The translations under genes and the position numbers were made by a program. Positions 1 to 10,821 of a stretch of 64,000 nt of DNA are shown here, in pieces (position 1 is the stretch's first letter; each line of letters starts with the position of its first letter). This stretch comes from Thermomonas sp. (GTDB lineage Bacteria > Pseudomonadota > Gammaproteobacteria > Xanthomonadales > Xanthomonadaceae), in NCBI RefSeq assembly GCF_020850895.1, contig NZ_JADZDS010000060.1, forward strand, positions 1 through 64,000. The letters run 5' to 3'. The notes beneath the pieces were generated by a model that was not told the origin of the DNA, did no database searches, and saw nothing but the letters and a program-made list of their open reading frames with translations.

Positions 1-729
<729 letters not shown>

Positions 730-1803
730 ATGCGTATCGGCGTACCGAAGGAAACCAAGACTTTGGAAGGGCGCGTTGCGCTCGTTCCGGCTGCTGCCGG
801 CGATTTGGTCAAGCGTGGCCACGAGGTGTGGCTGGAGCAGGGTGCGGGCATACAGTCCGGCTTCGTCGACGAGCAATACACCCGTCTCGGCGTGAAGATC
901 GCGCCGGATGCCGCGGCCCTGTATGAGAAGGGCGAGATGATCGTCAAGGTCAAGGAGCCGATCGCCGGCGACCTGCAACTCCTGCGAAAGGATCACCTGC
1001 TGTTCTGCTATCTGCACTTGGCCGCTGAACCGGCCTTGACCAAGCGCTTGCTTGAAATCGGCCTGACTGGTGTTGCCTTCGAGACGGTGGAACTGGCCGA
1101 CGGCGAACTGCCGCTGCTGGCGCCGATGTCGGTGATCGCCGGCACCCTGGCGACCCAGGTCGGCACCCATCTGCTGCACCAGCCGATGGGCGGCAAGGGC
1201 AAGATGCTGGGAGGCTTGGCCGCGACCGAGCGCGGCAAGGTGGTGGTGTTCGGTGCCGGCAAGGCCGGTGGTGCATCCGCCGCGCTCGCCGCCGCCGCCG
1301 GAGCCAATGTCACCGTGTTCGAAATGCGCCACGACCGCATGGACGAGATGCGCCGCCTCGGCAACAACGTGACCGCGCTGTATCCGTACCATGACCTTGT
1401 CGCCAGCGAAGTGGCCTCGGCCGACTTGGTGGTGGGCGCGGTGCTGGTGACCGGCGCGCGTGCACCACACGTACTCAGTCGAGAAATGATCGCCGGCATG
1501 GAGCCAGGCAGCGTGGTGGTGGATATTGCGATTGACCAAGGCGGTTGCTTCGAAACCTCGCGTCCGACCAACTGGAAGGAGCCAACCTATGTTGAGGAGG
1601 GCGTGACCCATTTCTGCGTGACCAATATGCCGGGCGCAGTGCCGCAGACCTCGTCACAGGCGATCTGCGCGGCGATCCTGCCGTGGGTCAACCGGCTGGC
1701 TGCTTCCGGCGATGCATGGCGCAGCAATGCGGCCTTGTTGAAGGGGATCAATGTGGAAGCCGGGAAGATCGTCCATCCGGCGCTGCATGGCATGGAACTT
1801 TGA
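730..1803 (+). CDS. ald: Alanine dehydrogenase
   Basis: NAD-dependent oxidative deamination of L-alanine to pyruvate and ammonia, cytoplasmic. The 357-aa product starts MRIGVPKETK, the typical AlaDH/PNT N-terminus, and carries a Rossmann nucleotide-binding loop (VFGAGKAGGASA) after about residue 170. The C-terminal part contains the family-typical VVVDIAIDQGG and the H-F-C-V-T-N-M-P-G-A-V-P segment. The ORF track extends 36 codons upstream to a non-ATG start, but homology and the GGAGCAGG element favour ATG at 730. Length is slightly below the usual 370 aa. In Escherichia coli the trxB-ftsK interval holds lrp; here it holds ald. Confidence 0.93.
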   Translation: MRIGVPKETKTLEGRVALVPAAAGDLVKRGHEVWLEQGAGIQSGFVDEQYTRLGVKIAPDAAALYEKGEMIVKVKEPIAGDLQLLRKDHLLFCYLHLAAEPALTKRLLEIGLTGVAFETVELADGELPLLAPMSVIAGTLATQVGTHLLHQPMGGKGKMLGGLAATERGKVVVFGAGKAGGASAALAAAAGANVTVFEMRHDRMDEMRRLGNNVTALYPYHDLVASEVASADLVVGAVLVTGARAPHVLSREMIAGMEPGSVVVDIAIDQGGCFETSRPTNWKEPTYVEEGVTHFCVTNMPGAVPQTSSQAICAAILPWVNRLAASGDAWRSNAALLKGINVEAGKIVHPALHGMEL

Positions 1804-1848
1804 CGTATTATCAATCAGGTGCGAAGTATTCCTGAGGTCAGATAGCAG

Positions 1849-4215
1849 GTGGCGAAAGCGGCAGCCGACGTTCGCAAACCCGGTCGAAAAGCGCCGCCGC
1901 GAGGCGGCGACGATCGACCATCGTCACCGTCCAGACTGTGGCGTGACCTTGCGCTGATCGCGATTGCGCCGCTGTTGCTGTATCTGCTGGTCAGCCTGGT
2001 GACCTACACGCCTGCGGATCCCGGCTGGGACCGCGGCGGCAGCCTGTTGTTGCCGGTCCACAACCTCGGCGGAATCGCTGGGGCGTGGATTGCGAGCTTC
2101 CTGCTGTTCCTGGCAGGCTATGTCGCCTTCCTGTTGCCGGTCGTGCTCGGCGTGATCGCGTGGATTGCGCTGTTCGGCATGGACAGTGATGGCGATGGCC
2201 ATGCCGATCTCGGGCCGGCGTTGCGCTTGGTCGGCATCGTCGGTTTCCTGGTCGCCAGTTGCGGCCTGCTGTTCCTGCGCGACGTGGCTGCCAATGACTA
2301 TTCCGCAGGCCCCGGCGGCATCCTCGGCACCCTCACCGGGCGCTCGCTGCTGCATGGTTTCGGGCCGGTCGGGGCGAACCTGTTCCTGGTCACCTTGTTC
2401 CTGATATCGGTCACCCTGGCAACCGGCTTGTCGTGGCTGCTGGTGATGGATCGGATCGGTGCCTGGATTCTGGCCCTTCCGAGTCTGCTGGATCGCAGCG
2501 CGCGGCAGGGCGCGAAGACCGCGAGCGAGTGGAACGAAGCACGCACGTTGCGCGAGGAGCGCGAGGAGGCGCGTCGCGCCGACAGCGAACTGCGCGCCAA
2601 GCGTGACAAGGTCAAGATCGAGCCGCCGGCGACGCCGGTGGTTGAAAAGAGTGATCGTGCCAAGCGCGAACAGCAGATCCCACTGTTTTCCGGTGGCAGT
2701 ACGGGCTCGGATCGCCTGTCGTTGTCCTTGCTCGATCCGCCCAAGCTGCAGCCCAAGGGCTACGACGCCGAGACGCTTGAAACGCTGTCGCGGCAGATCG
2801 AATTCAAGCTCAAGGATTTCCGCATCGATGTCGAGGTGAAGGAAGCCCAACCGGGCCCGGTGATCACCCGCTTCGAAGTGCAGCCGGCGCCGGGCGTGAA
2901 GGTCAGCCAGATTTCTTCGCTGGACAAGGATATTGCGCGCGGCCTGTCGGTGAAATCGGTGCGCGTGGTCGACGTGATTCCCGGCAAGTCGGTGATCGGG
3001 ATCGAGATCCCGAACTCCCGCCGTGAAATGATTTACCTGTCGGAATTGCTCGACTCCAACGAATACGACAAATCGTCCAGCCCGCTGACATTGGCGCTGG
3101 GCAAGGGCATCAGCGGCCAGCCGGTGGTGGCGGACCTGGCGCGCATGCCGCATCTGCTGGTGGCGGGCACGACCGGCTCCGGCAAGTCGGTGGCAGTCAA
3201 TGCGATGGTGCTCAGCCTGTTGTTCAAGGCCTCCTCGAAAGACCTGAGGATGCTGATGATCGACCCGAAGATGCTGGAATTGTCGGTCTACCAAGGCATT
3301 CCGCACTTGCTGGCACCTGTCGTCACCGACATGAAGGAAGCTGCCAACGGCCTGCGCTGGTGCGTGGCGGAAATGGAGCGTCGTTACAAATTGATGAGCG
3401 CGGTGGGCGTGCGCAACCTCGCCGGGTTCAACAAGAAGGTGAAGGACGCCATCAACGCCGGCCAGCCCATGCTGGACCCGTTGTTCAAGGGCGATCCGGA
3501 TGCGGGCATGGCACCGCCGACGTTGGAGCCGTTGCCCTTCATCGTTGTCTTCATCGACGAATTTGCCGACATGATGATGATCGTCGGCAAGAAGGTCGAG
3601 GAACTCATCGCCCGTCTCGCGCAGAAGGCGCGTGCGTCCGGCATCCACCTGATCCTCGCCACCCAACGGCCGTCGGTGGACGTGATCACCGGCCTGATCA
3701 AGGCCAATATCCCCACCCGGATTGCATTCCAGGTCAGCAGCAAGATCGATAGCCGCACCATCCTCGATCAGTCCGGCGCCGAGACCCTGCTGGGCAATGG
3801 CGACATGCTCTACCTGCCGCCCGGCACCGCATTGCCCGAGCGCGTGCACGGTGCATTCGTCTCCGACGAGGAAGTGCATCGCGTGGTCGAGCATCTCAAG
3901 CAGGGCAGTACCGGCCCGGATTACATCGAAGGCGTGCTGGAAGAGTCACAGACGATGTACGACGGCAGCAGCGTCGGTGCCGGTGGCTTGCCGGAGGCGC
4001 CGGCCAGCGGCGATCCGGAAGGCGACCCGCTCTACGACCAAGCCGTGCAGATCGTCACCGAATCCCGCCGCGCGTCGATTTCCGGCGTGCAGCGTCGGCT
4101 CAAGATCGGCTACAACCGGGCGGCACGGTTGATGGAGGCGATGGAAGCCGCCGGCGTGGTCAGCGCACCCGAGCACAACGGCGATCGCGCCGTGCTGGCG
4201 CCGCCGCCGCGTTGA
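1849..4215 (+). CDS. ftsK: DNA translocase FtsK
   Basis: Septum-anchored motor that pumps chromosome dimers through the division site and activates XerCD recombination at dif. The 788-aa protein starts at GTG ([10 protein letters not shown]) with GAGGT about 10 nt upstream. Four to five hydrophobic segments lie in the first about 210 residues. A charged coiled linker ([14 protein letters not shown]) follows; it is short compared with E. coli FtsK. The alpha/beta motor has Walker A GTTGSGKS near residue 440 and Walker [15 protein letters not shown]-terminal winged-helix gamma domain ([19 protein letters not shown]) recognises KOPS. It lies 45 bp after ald and before lolA, matching the ftsK-lolA order of many gammaproteobacteria. 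Confidence 0.97.
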   Translation: MAKAAADVRKPGRKAPPRGGDDRPSSPSRLWRDLALIAIAPLLLYLLVSLVTYTPADPGWDRGGSLLLPVHNLGGIAGAWIASFLLFLAGYVAFLLPVVLGVIAWIALFGMDSDGDGHADLGPALRLVGIVGFLVASCGLLFLRDVAANDYSAGPGGILGTLTGRSLLHGFGPVGANLFLVTLFLISVTLATGLSWLLVMDRIGAWILALPSLLDRSARQGAKTASEWNEARTLREEREEARRADSELRAKRDKVKIEPPATPVVEKSDRAKREQQIPLFSGGSTGSDRLSLSLLDPPKLQPKGYDAETLETLSRQIEFKLKDFRIDVEVKEAQPGPVITRFEVQPAPGVKVSQISSLDKDIARGLSVKSVRVVDVIPGKSVIGIEIPNSRREMIYLSELLDSNEYDKSSSPLTLALGKGISGQPVVADLARMPHLLVAGTTGSGKSVAVNAMVLSLLFKASSKDLRMLMIDPKMLELSVYQGIPHLLAPVVTDMKEAANGLRWCVAEMERRYKLMSAVGVRNLAGFNKKVKDAINAGQPMLDPLFKGDPDAGMAPPTLEPLPFIVVFIDEFADMMMIVGKKVEELIARLAQKARASGIHLILATQRPSVDVITGLIKANIPTRIAFQVSSKIDSRTILDQSGAETLLGNGDMLYLPPGTALPERVHGAFVSDEEVHRVVEHLKQGSTGPDYIEGVLEESQTMYDGSSVGAGGLPEAPASGDPEGDPLYDQAVQIVTESRRASISGVQRRLKIGYNRAARLMEAMEAAGVVSAPEHNGDRAVLAPPPR

Positions 4216-4292
4216 AGTGTCGCGAGCCTGCGGCCCACGGCGCGTATGCAGTGCATAATGCGGCCGCCCTGATTTCAAGCACGAGACCGATC

Positions 4293-4757
4293 ATGAAGAA
4301 GCGCGCGTTGTGCATCGCACTGCTGCTCTGCGCAGTTGCCCCTGCGGCAACTGCGGGGCCCTACGGCGAGGCGCTCGGAAAGTGCATGGTCGAGCGCTCG
4401 ACCGATGCGGACAAGCAGGAACTCGTGGAATGGATCTTCTCGGCCTTGGCCTACAACCCGCAGATCAGCCAGTACGCGCGGATGAGCTCTGACCAGCATG
4501 CGCAGATCGACTCCCGGATGGCGTCCCTGGTGGAGAAGCTGCTGACGGATTATTGCAGGGACGAAGCCGGCAAGGCATTCCGCTACGAGGGCGGCACGGC
4601 GTTCAGCGATGCATTCAAGATGCTCGGCGAGGTTGCGGGGCAGCAGATTTTCGACTCGCCCGCCGTGACCACGGGTGCGATGAATTTCACCCATTTCATC
4701 GATCTGCCTAAGTTGGTGGAATCCTTAGGTGCACCGAAGGATTCAGTGGCCAAGTGA
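4293..4757 (+). CDS. Small secreted protein of unknown function
   Basis: 154 aa starting MKKRALCIALLLCAVAPAATA, a clear Sec signal peptide with an Ala-x-Ala cleavage site. The mature part is helical in character, with two cysteines (KCMVERST, DYCRDEAGK) that could form one disulfide. The track extends it 27 codons upstream, but the signal peptide defines ATG 4293. It lies between ftsK and lolA on the same strand. I do not recognise the family. Location in the periplasm is the only supported inference. Confidence 0.7.
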   Translation: MKKRALCIALLLCAVAPAATAGPYGEALGKCMVERSTDADKQELVEWIFSALAYNPQISQYARMSSDQHAQIDSRMASLVEKLLTDYCRDEAGKAFRYEGGTAFSDAFKMLGEVAGQQIFDSPAVTTGAMNFTHFIDLPKLVESLGAPKDSVAK

Positions 4758-4848
4758 TCGTTTCGCCACGCATGTGTCGTCGCACGTTCGGGCTGCATGG
4801 AATCGCCAACTGCCACGCACATGCCGTGGCGCGCTCTCGCTTGATTCA

Positions 4849-4872
4849 GCGACCATCCCGCACACTGGTCGC
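4849..4872 (+). other. Hairpin in the lolA leader
   Basis: GCGACCA and TGGTCGC form a 7-bp inverted repeat with a 10-nt loop, 22 bp before the lolA ATG. It could be an attenuating leader structure, an operator, or the end of the upstream transcript. No T-run follows. Confidence 0.2.
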
Positions 4873-4893
4873 AATCACGTCGGATTACGCACC

Positions 4894-5511
4894 ATGAACA
4901 TGCTTGCTTCCGCTGCTGTTGCCGGTTTGTTGCTTTGCTCCGGGTTCGCACACGCCGGTGCGCGCGATGATCTGAAGGCATTTTCTGCCGGCCTGCGCGG
5001 TCTGGACGGACAGTTCAAGCAGGACGTGTTCGACCCGCAGGGGCGCAAGAAGGACACCAGTTCCGGGCGGGTTGCCATGTCCACGCCGAACCTGTTCCGC
5101 TGGGAATACCGGCAGCCGTATGTGCAGTTGATCGTCGCCGATGGCAAGACCGTGTGGGTGTTCGATCCCGACCTGAAGCAAGTCAGTCGTCGCCCGCAAG
5201 GCGTGGAGGAGGCCAGCAGTCCGCTCGCCATCCTGCTCGACCCGACTCGCCTCGATCGCGATTTCATCGTCCAGGAAGGCGGTGATGCCGATGGCATCGA
5301 TTGGATGACGATCAGGCCGCGCTCCGCCGAGGCCGGTTTCCGCAGCGCGCGGATCGGTTTCATCCGCAATCAGTTGCTGCGGATGGAATACGAAGATGCG
5401 CTCGGGCAGCGTACCGAGATCCAGTTCAGCGGTTGGAAGCGCAACCCGACCTTTGCTGCTGGCACCTTCAGCTTCAAGCCGCCGGCGGGCGTGGACGTGA
5501 TCGGGGGCTGA
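4894..5511 (+). CDS. lolA: Outer-membrane lipoprotein carrier protein LolA
   Basis: Periplasmic chaperone that takes lipoproteins from LolCDE to LolB. 205 aa. Signal peptide MNMLASAAVAGLLLCSGFAHA, then the LolA fold opening with a GLRGLDGQFKQ segment. The diagnostic stretch PNLFRWEYRQPYVQLIVADGKTVWVFDPDL follows; its arginine sits in the hydrophobic lipoprotein-binding cavity. The sheet ends with FKPPAGVDVI. The track start at 4729 is 55 codons too early, since the signal peptide fixes ATG at 4894. Gene order ftsK-(small ORF)-lolA is as expected. Confidence 0.95.
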   Translation: MNMLASAAVAGLLLCSGFAHAGARDDLKAFSAGLRGLDGQFKQDVFDPQGRKKDTSSGRVAMSTPNLFRWEYRQPYVQLIVADGKTVWVFDPDLKQVSRRPQGVEEASSPLAILLDPTRLDRDFIVQEGGDADGIDWMTIRPRSAEAGFRSARIGFIRNQLLRMEYEDALGQRTEIQFSGWKRNPTFAAGTFSFKPPAGVDVIGG

Positions 5512-5519
5512 TTCCCGAG

Positions 5520-5546
5520 TCGGGTCCGGGCATGTTCCGGACCCGA
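5520..5546 (+). terminator. Hairpin after lolA
   Basis: TCGGGTCCGG and CCGGACCCGA form a perfect 10-bp stem with a 7-nt loop, starting 8 bp after the lolA stop. No U-run follows, so termination efficiency is uncertain. Confidence 0.4.
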
Positions 5547-5711
5547 TGGACGCTCCGGCCAACCTCTTCCCTGCACTCAGCGGGCAGCCGGATCGACCGC
5601 ATTGCCGATGCAATGCGAACCGTTCTCGACAAGTGGGGGGTGTATTTGCGTCAAGTCAAAGTCTGGGCTGAAAACATGGTGCGGGTCTGGCCCGCGCCGC
5701 ATCACGGCGGG

Positions 5712-5717
5712 TAGAAT
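5712..5717 (+). promoter_or_regulatory. Candidate -10 element for the nuo operon
   Basis: TAGAAT lies 61 bp before the nuoA GTG, in the 267-bp lolA-nuoA gap. No good -35 is visible 16-18 bp upstream. A short GCGGG/CCCGC hairpin (5681-5695) lies just before it. Otherwise I see nothing in this gap. Confidence 0.25.
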
Positions 5718-5778
5718 ACGCGGCTGTTGACCGACGCTCCGGTTGTCGTCGGGCCATCGAACTCCGCATGAGGCAAGC

Positions 5779-6135
5779 GTGCTGGCCGAGTATCTGCCCC
5801 CCCTGCTGTTTCTGATCGTCGCCACCGGGATCGGCATCGCGCTGATCATCATCGGCAACGTGCTGGGCACCAAGCGCCCGAGTCCCGAGAAGCTCTCGCC
5901 CTACGAGTGCGGCTTCGAAGCATTCGAGAACGCGCGCATGCCGTTCGACGTGCGCTACTACTTGGTCGCGATCCTGTTCGTCGTGTTCGATCTGGAAATC
6001 GCCTTCGTGTTCCCGTGGGCGCTGGTGTTCCGCGAACTCGGGGTATTCGGCCTCGTCGAGATGGGCACCTTCCTCGTGTTGCTGGTGATCGGTTTCGCGT
6101 ACGTGTGGAAGCGCGGCGCGCTGGAGTGGGAATGA
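5779..6135 (+). CDS. nuoA: NADH-quinone oxidoreductase subunit A
   Basis: Membrane subunit at the junction of the two arms of complex I. From GTG at 5779 the product is 118 aa ([12 protein letters not shown]) with three transmembrane helices. It has the conserved loop [15 protein letters not shown], whose cysteine becomes accessible in the deactive state. The track start at 5743 is a TTG that adds 12 unlikely residues; GAGG precedes the chosen GTG. First gene of the operon; its stop overlaps the nuoB start (ATGA). Confidence 0.93.
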   Translation: MLAEYLPPLLFLIVATGIGIALIIIGNVLGTKRPSPEKLSPYECGFEAFENARMPFDVRYYLVAILFVVFDLEIAFVFPWALVFRELGVFGLVEMGTFLVLLVIGFAYVWKRGALEWE

Positions 6136-6722
6136 GCAACCTCGTCCAAGGCGTACTGGATCTTGCCAACAATCCGCTGCCCGAGGGGCGACTGGATGAC
6201 ATCCTGCGGGTGGGCGATGGCAATCCGCTGCAGCAGAATGGCTTCGTCACCACCAGCATGGACGCCCTCTGGAACTGGGCGCGTACCGGCTCGATGTGGC
6301 CGATGACCTTCGGCCTGGCTTGCTGCGCGGTGGAAATGATGCACGCCGGTGCGGCGCGCCTCGATCTTGACCGCTACGGCGTCGTGTTCCGGCCGTCGCC
6401 GCGCCAGTCCGACGTGATGATCGTGGCCGGCACCTTGGTCAACAAGATGGCGCCGGCGCTGCGCAAGGTCTATGACCAGATGCCCGACCCCAAGTGGGTG
6501 ATCTCGATGGGCAGCTGCGCCAACGGTGGCGGCTATTACCACTATTCCTATTCGGTGGTGCGCGGCTGTGACCGTGTGGTACCGGTGGATGTCTACGTGC
6601 CGGGGTGCCCGCCGACCGCTGAAGCGCTGGTCTACGGCATCCTGCAACTGCAGAAGAAAATCCGTCGCCTTGAGCAAAATCCCTTCTCGAAGGCGCCCAA
6701 GGCCGAGGGCACGCGGGCATGA
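6132..6722 (+). CDS. nuoB: NADH-quinone oxidoreductase subunit B
   Basis: 196-aa peripheral-arm subunit carrying the N2 [4Fe-4S] cluster, which donates electrons to quinone. The ligands are visible: the tandem pair [20 protein letters not shown] and [11 protein letters not shown]. The start at 6132 overlaps the nuoA stop. The N-terminal 35 residues and a charged 15-residue tail are lineage-variable; the core is highly conserved. The track start at 5907 is an upstream extension over nuoA. Confidence 0.97.
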   Translation: MSNLVQGVLDLANNPLPEGRLDDILRVGDGNPLQQNGFVTTSMDALWNWARTGSMWPMTFGLACCAVEMMHAGAARLDLDRYGVVFRPSPRQSDVMIVAGTLVNKMAPALRKVYDQMPDPKWVISMGSCANGGGYYHYSYSVVRGCDRVVPVDVYVPGCPPTAEALVYGILQLQKKIRRLEQNPFSKAPKAEGTRA

Positions 6723-7480
6723 GCGCGTCCCTGGTGGAAGCGCTGGGTGCGCGATTCGGCGTTGATGCGGTCAAGGTCGCGCAGCCGCGCGGTGAGGTGA
6801 CGCTGGACCTGTCCCCGGATGGCTGGTTGTCGGCGGCCACCGAACTCCGCGACAGCTTCGGTTTCGACACCTTCATCGACCTGTGCGGGGTGGACTACCT
6901 TGGCTACGGCAACGACGAGTGGGACAGCACCGAGGCATCATGGCACGGCTTCGGGCGCGGCGCGGAAGGCTACGGCCCAGGCCGCTTCAATTGGGGTGAA
7001 GAGCCCAGCCATCAGGCATCGACAACGATAGGCATCGCCCCCGACCAACGTCCGACCCGGCGTTTCGCGGTCGTGCTCCAACTGTTGTCGATCAGGAACA
7101 ACCAGCGCTTGACCCTGCGTTGCTTTGCTCCTGACGACGGCCTTCCCGTGGTGCCTTCGGTCACCGGCATCTGGCGCGGCGCGGACTGGTTCGAGCGCGA
7201 GGCCTTCGACCTGTATGGCGTGATTTTCGATGGCCATCCGGATCTGCGCCGGATCCTTACCGACTATGGCTTCATCGGCCATCCGTTCCGCAAGGACTTC
7301 CCGCTGATCGGAAACGTCGAGGTGCACTACGATGCCGAGCGCAAGCGCGTGGTCTACGCGCCGGTCACCAGCGTGTCCCCGCGGGTGGGCGTGGCCCGCG
7401 TGATCCGCGACGACAGCCGCTTCCCGACCGCGGAAGAGGAAGCCACGCATCGCATCCTCGACCGGGAGACCCGCCGATGA
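6719..7480 (+). CDS. nuoC: NADH-quinone oxidoreductase subunit C
   Basis: 253-aa peripheral-arm (30-kDa-type) subunit, separate from nuoD rather than fused as in E. coli. The conserved [13 protein letters not shown] is followed by a polar, Trp/Gly-rich insertion at about residues 63-110. The family signature [40 protein letters not shown] comes next. ATGA overlaps join it to nuoB and nuoD. Confidence 0.96.
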   Translation: MSASLVEALGARFGVDAVKVAQPRGEVTLDLSPDGWLSAATELRDSFGFDTFIDLCGVDYLGYGNDEWDSTEASWHGFGRGAEGYGPGRFNWGEEPSHQASTTIGIAPDQRPTRRFAVVLQLLSIRNNQRLTLRCFAPDDGLPVVPSVTGIWRGADWFEREAFDLYGVIFDGHPDLRRILTDYGFIGHPFRKDFPLIGNVEVHYDAERKRVVYAPVTSVSPRVGVARVIRDDSRFPTAEEEATHRILDRETRR

Positions 7481-8787
7481 ACGCGCCCGTTTCCCCGAGC
7501 CCGGAGCCGTTTGCGAGCAATCCCGCCGAAGCGCGTCAGGAAATCCGCAACTACACCCTGAACTTCGGCCCCCAGCACCCGGCCGCGCACGGCGTGCTGC
7601 GCCTGATCCTGGAAATGGACGGCGAAGTGGTGCGCCGGGCCGATCCGCACGTCGGCCTTCTGCATCGTGGCACCGAGAAGCTGGCCGAATCCAAGCCGTT
7701 CAACCAGTCGATTCCGTACATGGACCGGCTCGATTACGTCTCGATGATGTGCAACGAGCACGCTTACGTGCGCGCCATCGAAACCCTGGTGGGGATCGAG
7801 GTGCCCGAGCGCGGGCAGTGGATCCGCACGATGTTCGATGAGATCACCCGCATCCTCAACCATCTGATGTGGTTGGGTTCGAACGGGTTGGATCTCGGCG
7901 CAATGGCGGTGTTCCTTTACACCTTCCGCGAGCGCGAAGAGTTGATGGACACCTACGAGGCGGTCTCCGGCGCGCGCATGCACGCGGCCTACTACCGCCC
8001 GGGCGGGGTCTACCGCGACCTGCCGGACCACATGCCCAAGTACAAGGAATCGCCCTGGCACAAGGGCAGCAAGCTCAAGCGCTTCAACGAAGCGCGTGAA
8101 GGCTCGCTGCTGGATTACCTGCAGCGATTCACCGAAACCTTCCCGGACCGCATCGACGAATACGAAACCCTGTTGACCGAGAACCGCATCTGGAAGCAGC
8201 GCACGGTCGGCATTGGCGTCGTCACCCCCGAGCAGGCCAAGGCCTGGGGCATGAGTGGTCCGATGCTGCGCGGCTCCGGGATCGAATGGGACCTGCGCAA
8301 GAAGCAGCCCTACGCGAAGTACGCCGAGGTCGATTTCGACATCCCGGTGGGCGTCAACGGCGACTGCTATGACCGCTACCTGGTGCGGGTGGCCGAGATG
8401 CGCCAGTCCAACCGCATCATCGCCCAGTGCGTGAAGTGGCTGAAGGCCAACCCCGGCCCGGTGATGGTCAACAACTACAAGGTCGCGCCGCCCAGCCGCA
8501 CCGAAATGAAGCACAGCATGGAAGCGCTGATCCACCACTTCAAGCTGTTCTCGGAAGGCTATTGCGTGCCGGCCGGCGAGACCTACGCCGCGGTGGAAGC
8601 GCCCAAGGGCGAGTTCGGTTGCTATCTGGTCAGCGATGGCGCCAACAAGCCGTTCCGCGTGCACCTGCGCGCGCCGGGCTTCGCCCATCTGTCCTCGATG
8701 GATGAGATCGTGAAGGGCCACATGCTCTCCGACGTGGTGGCGATGATCGGCACGTATGACCTGGTATTTGGTGAGGTGGATCGATGA
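7477..8787 (+). CDS. nuoD: NADH-quinone oxidoreductase subunit D
   Basis: 436-aa 49-kDa-type subunit that forms the quinone pocket with NuoB. Family blocks are present: [15 protein letters not shown] at the N-terminus, [23 protein letters not shown]-like, and [29 protein letters not shown] at the C-terminus. The start overlaps the nuoC stop. A 139-bp gap separates it from nuoE, unlike most joints in this operon. Confidence 0.97.
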   Translation: MNAPVSPSPEPFASNPAEARQEIRNYTLNFGPQHPAAHGVLRLILEMDGEVVRRADPHVGLLHRGTEKLAESKPFNQSIPYMDRLDYVSMMCNEHAYVRAIETLVGIEVPERGQWIRTMFDEITRILNHLMWLGSNGLDLGAMAVFLYTFREREELMDTYEAVSGARMHAAYYRPGGVYRDLPDHMPKYKESPWHKGSKLKRFNEAREGSLLDYLQRFTETFPDRIDEYETLLTENRIWKQRTVGIGVVTPEQAKAWGMSGPMLRGSGIEWDLRKKQPYAKYAEVDFDIPVGVNGDCYDRYLVRVAEMRQSNRIIAQCVKWLKANPGPVMVNNYKVAPPSRTEMKHSMEALIHHFKLFSEGYCVPAGETYAAVEAPKGEFGCYLVSDGANKPFRVHLRAPGFAHLSSMDEIVKGHMLSDVVAMIGTYDLVFGEVDR

Positions 8788-8926
8788 GCCTGCGTGCCCC
8801 TGCTTGCCATCGCGTTGTTGCGCGGCACCGCGTCGATCCGCATTTGCACCCGGGCAAACCCCGGTCGCCACGGCACCGCACGCCTAGCGCTGGCATCGCT
8901 GTGGCGACGCAGGAGGAGGTTTCCCG

Positions 8927-9453
8927 ATGAAGGCCACCGGCAATTTCGAAGCCTGCCGCAGCGTCGACCCGATGGTGGCGCTGTCGGACGCCACCCGCGG
9001 CCACATCGACCATTGGCTGACCAAGTTCCCGGCCCAGCAGAAGCGTTCGGCGGTGCTGCAGGGCCTGTTTGCCGCGCAAGAGCAAAACGGCGGTTGGCTG
9101 ACCGATGAATTGATCGCAGCGGTGGCCAAGTACCTCGGCATTCCTCCGGTCTGGGCCTACGAGGTCGCGAGCTTCTATTCGATGTTCGAACTGGAACCGG
9201 TCGGGCGCAACAGCGTCTCGTTCTGCACCAACATCAGCTGTTGGCTCAACGGTGCCGAAGACTTGGTCGCCCATGCCGAAAAGAAACTTGGCGTGAAGTT
9301 GGGCGAGACCACGGCGGATGGTCGGGTGTACCTGCGCTGCGAGGAAGAGTGCGTGGCCGGGTGCTGTGGCGCACCGGTGGCGGTGGTCAACGGCCACTAC
9401 CACGAGAAACTCACGCCGCAGACGGTCGACGCGCTGCTGGACGGGCTGAAGTA

Positions 9454-9454
<1 letters not shown>
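8927..9454 (+). CDS. nuoE: NADH-quinone oxidoreductase subunit E
   Basis: 175-aa thioredoxin-fold subunit holding the N1a [2Fe-2S] cluster in the NADH dehydrogenase module. Cluster cysteines appear as CTNISC and [14 protein letters not shown] strong GGAGGAGG precedes the ATG, which makes sense because the gene is not coupled to nuoD. The stop overlaps the nuoF start (TAATG). Confidence 0.96.

Positions 9455-10820
<1,366 letters not shown>

Positions 10821-10821
<1 letters not shown>

Noticed and set aside
1924-3894. 656-aa minus-strand ORF
   Set aside because: Antisense to ftsK, which is unmistakable on the plus strand.
8794-9108. 104-aa ORF across the nuoD-nuoE gap
   Set aside because: Most of it overlaps nuoE in another frame; the gap part alone matches no family and lacks a ribosome-binding site.
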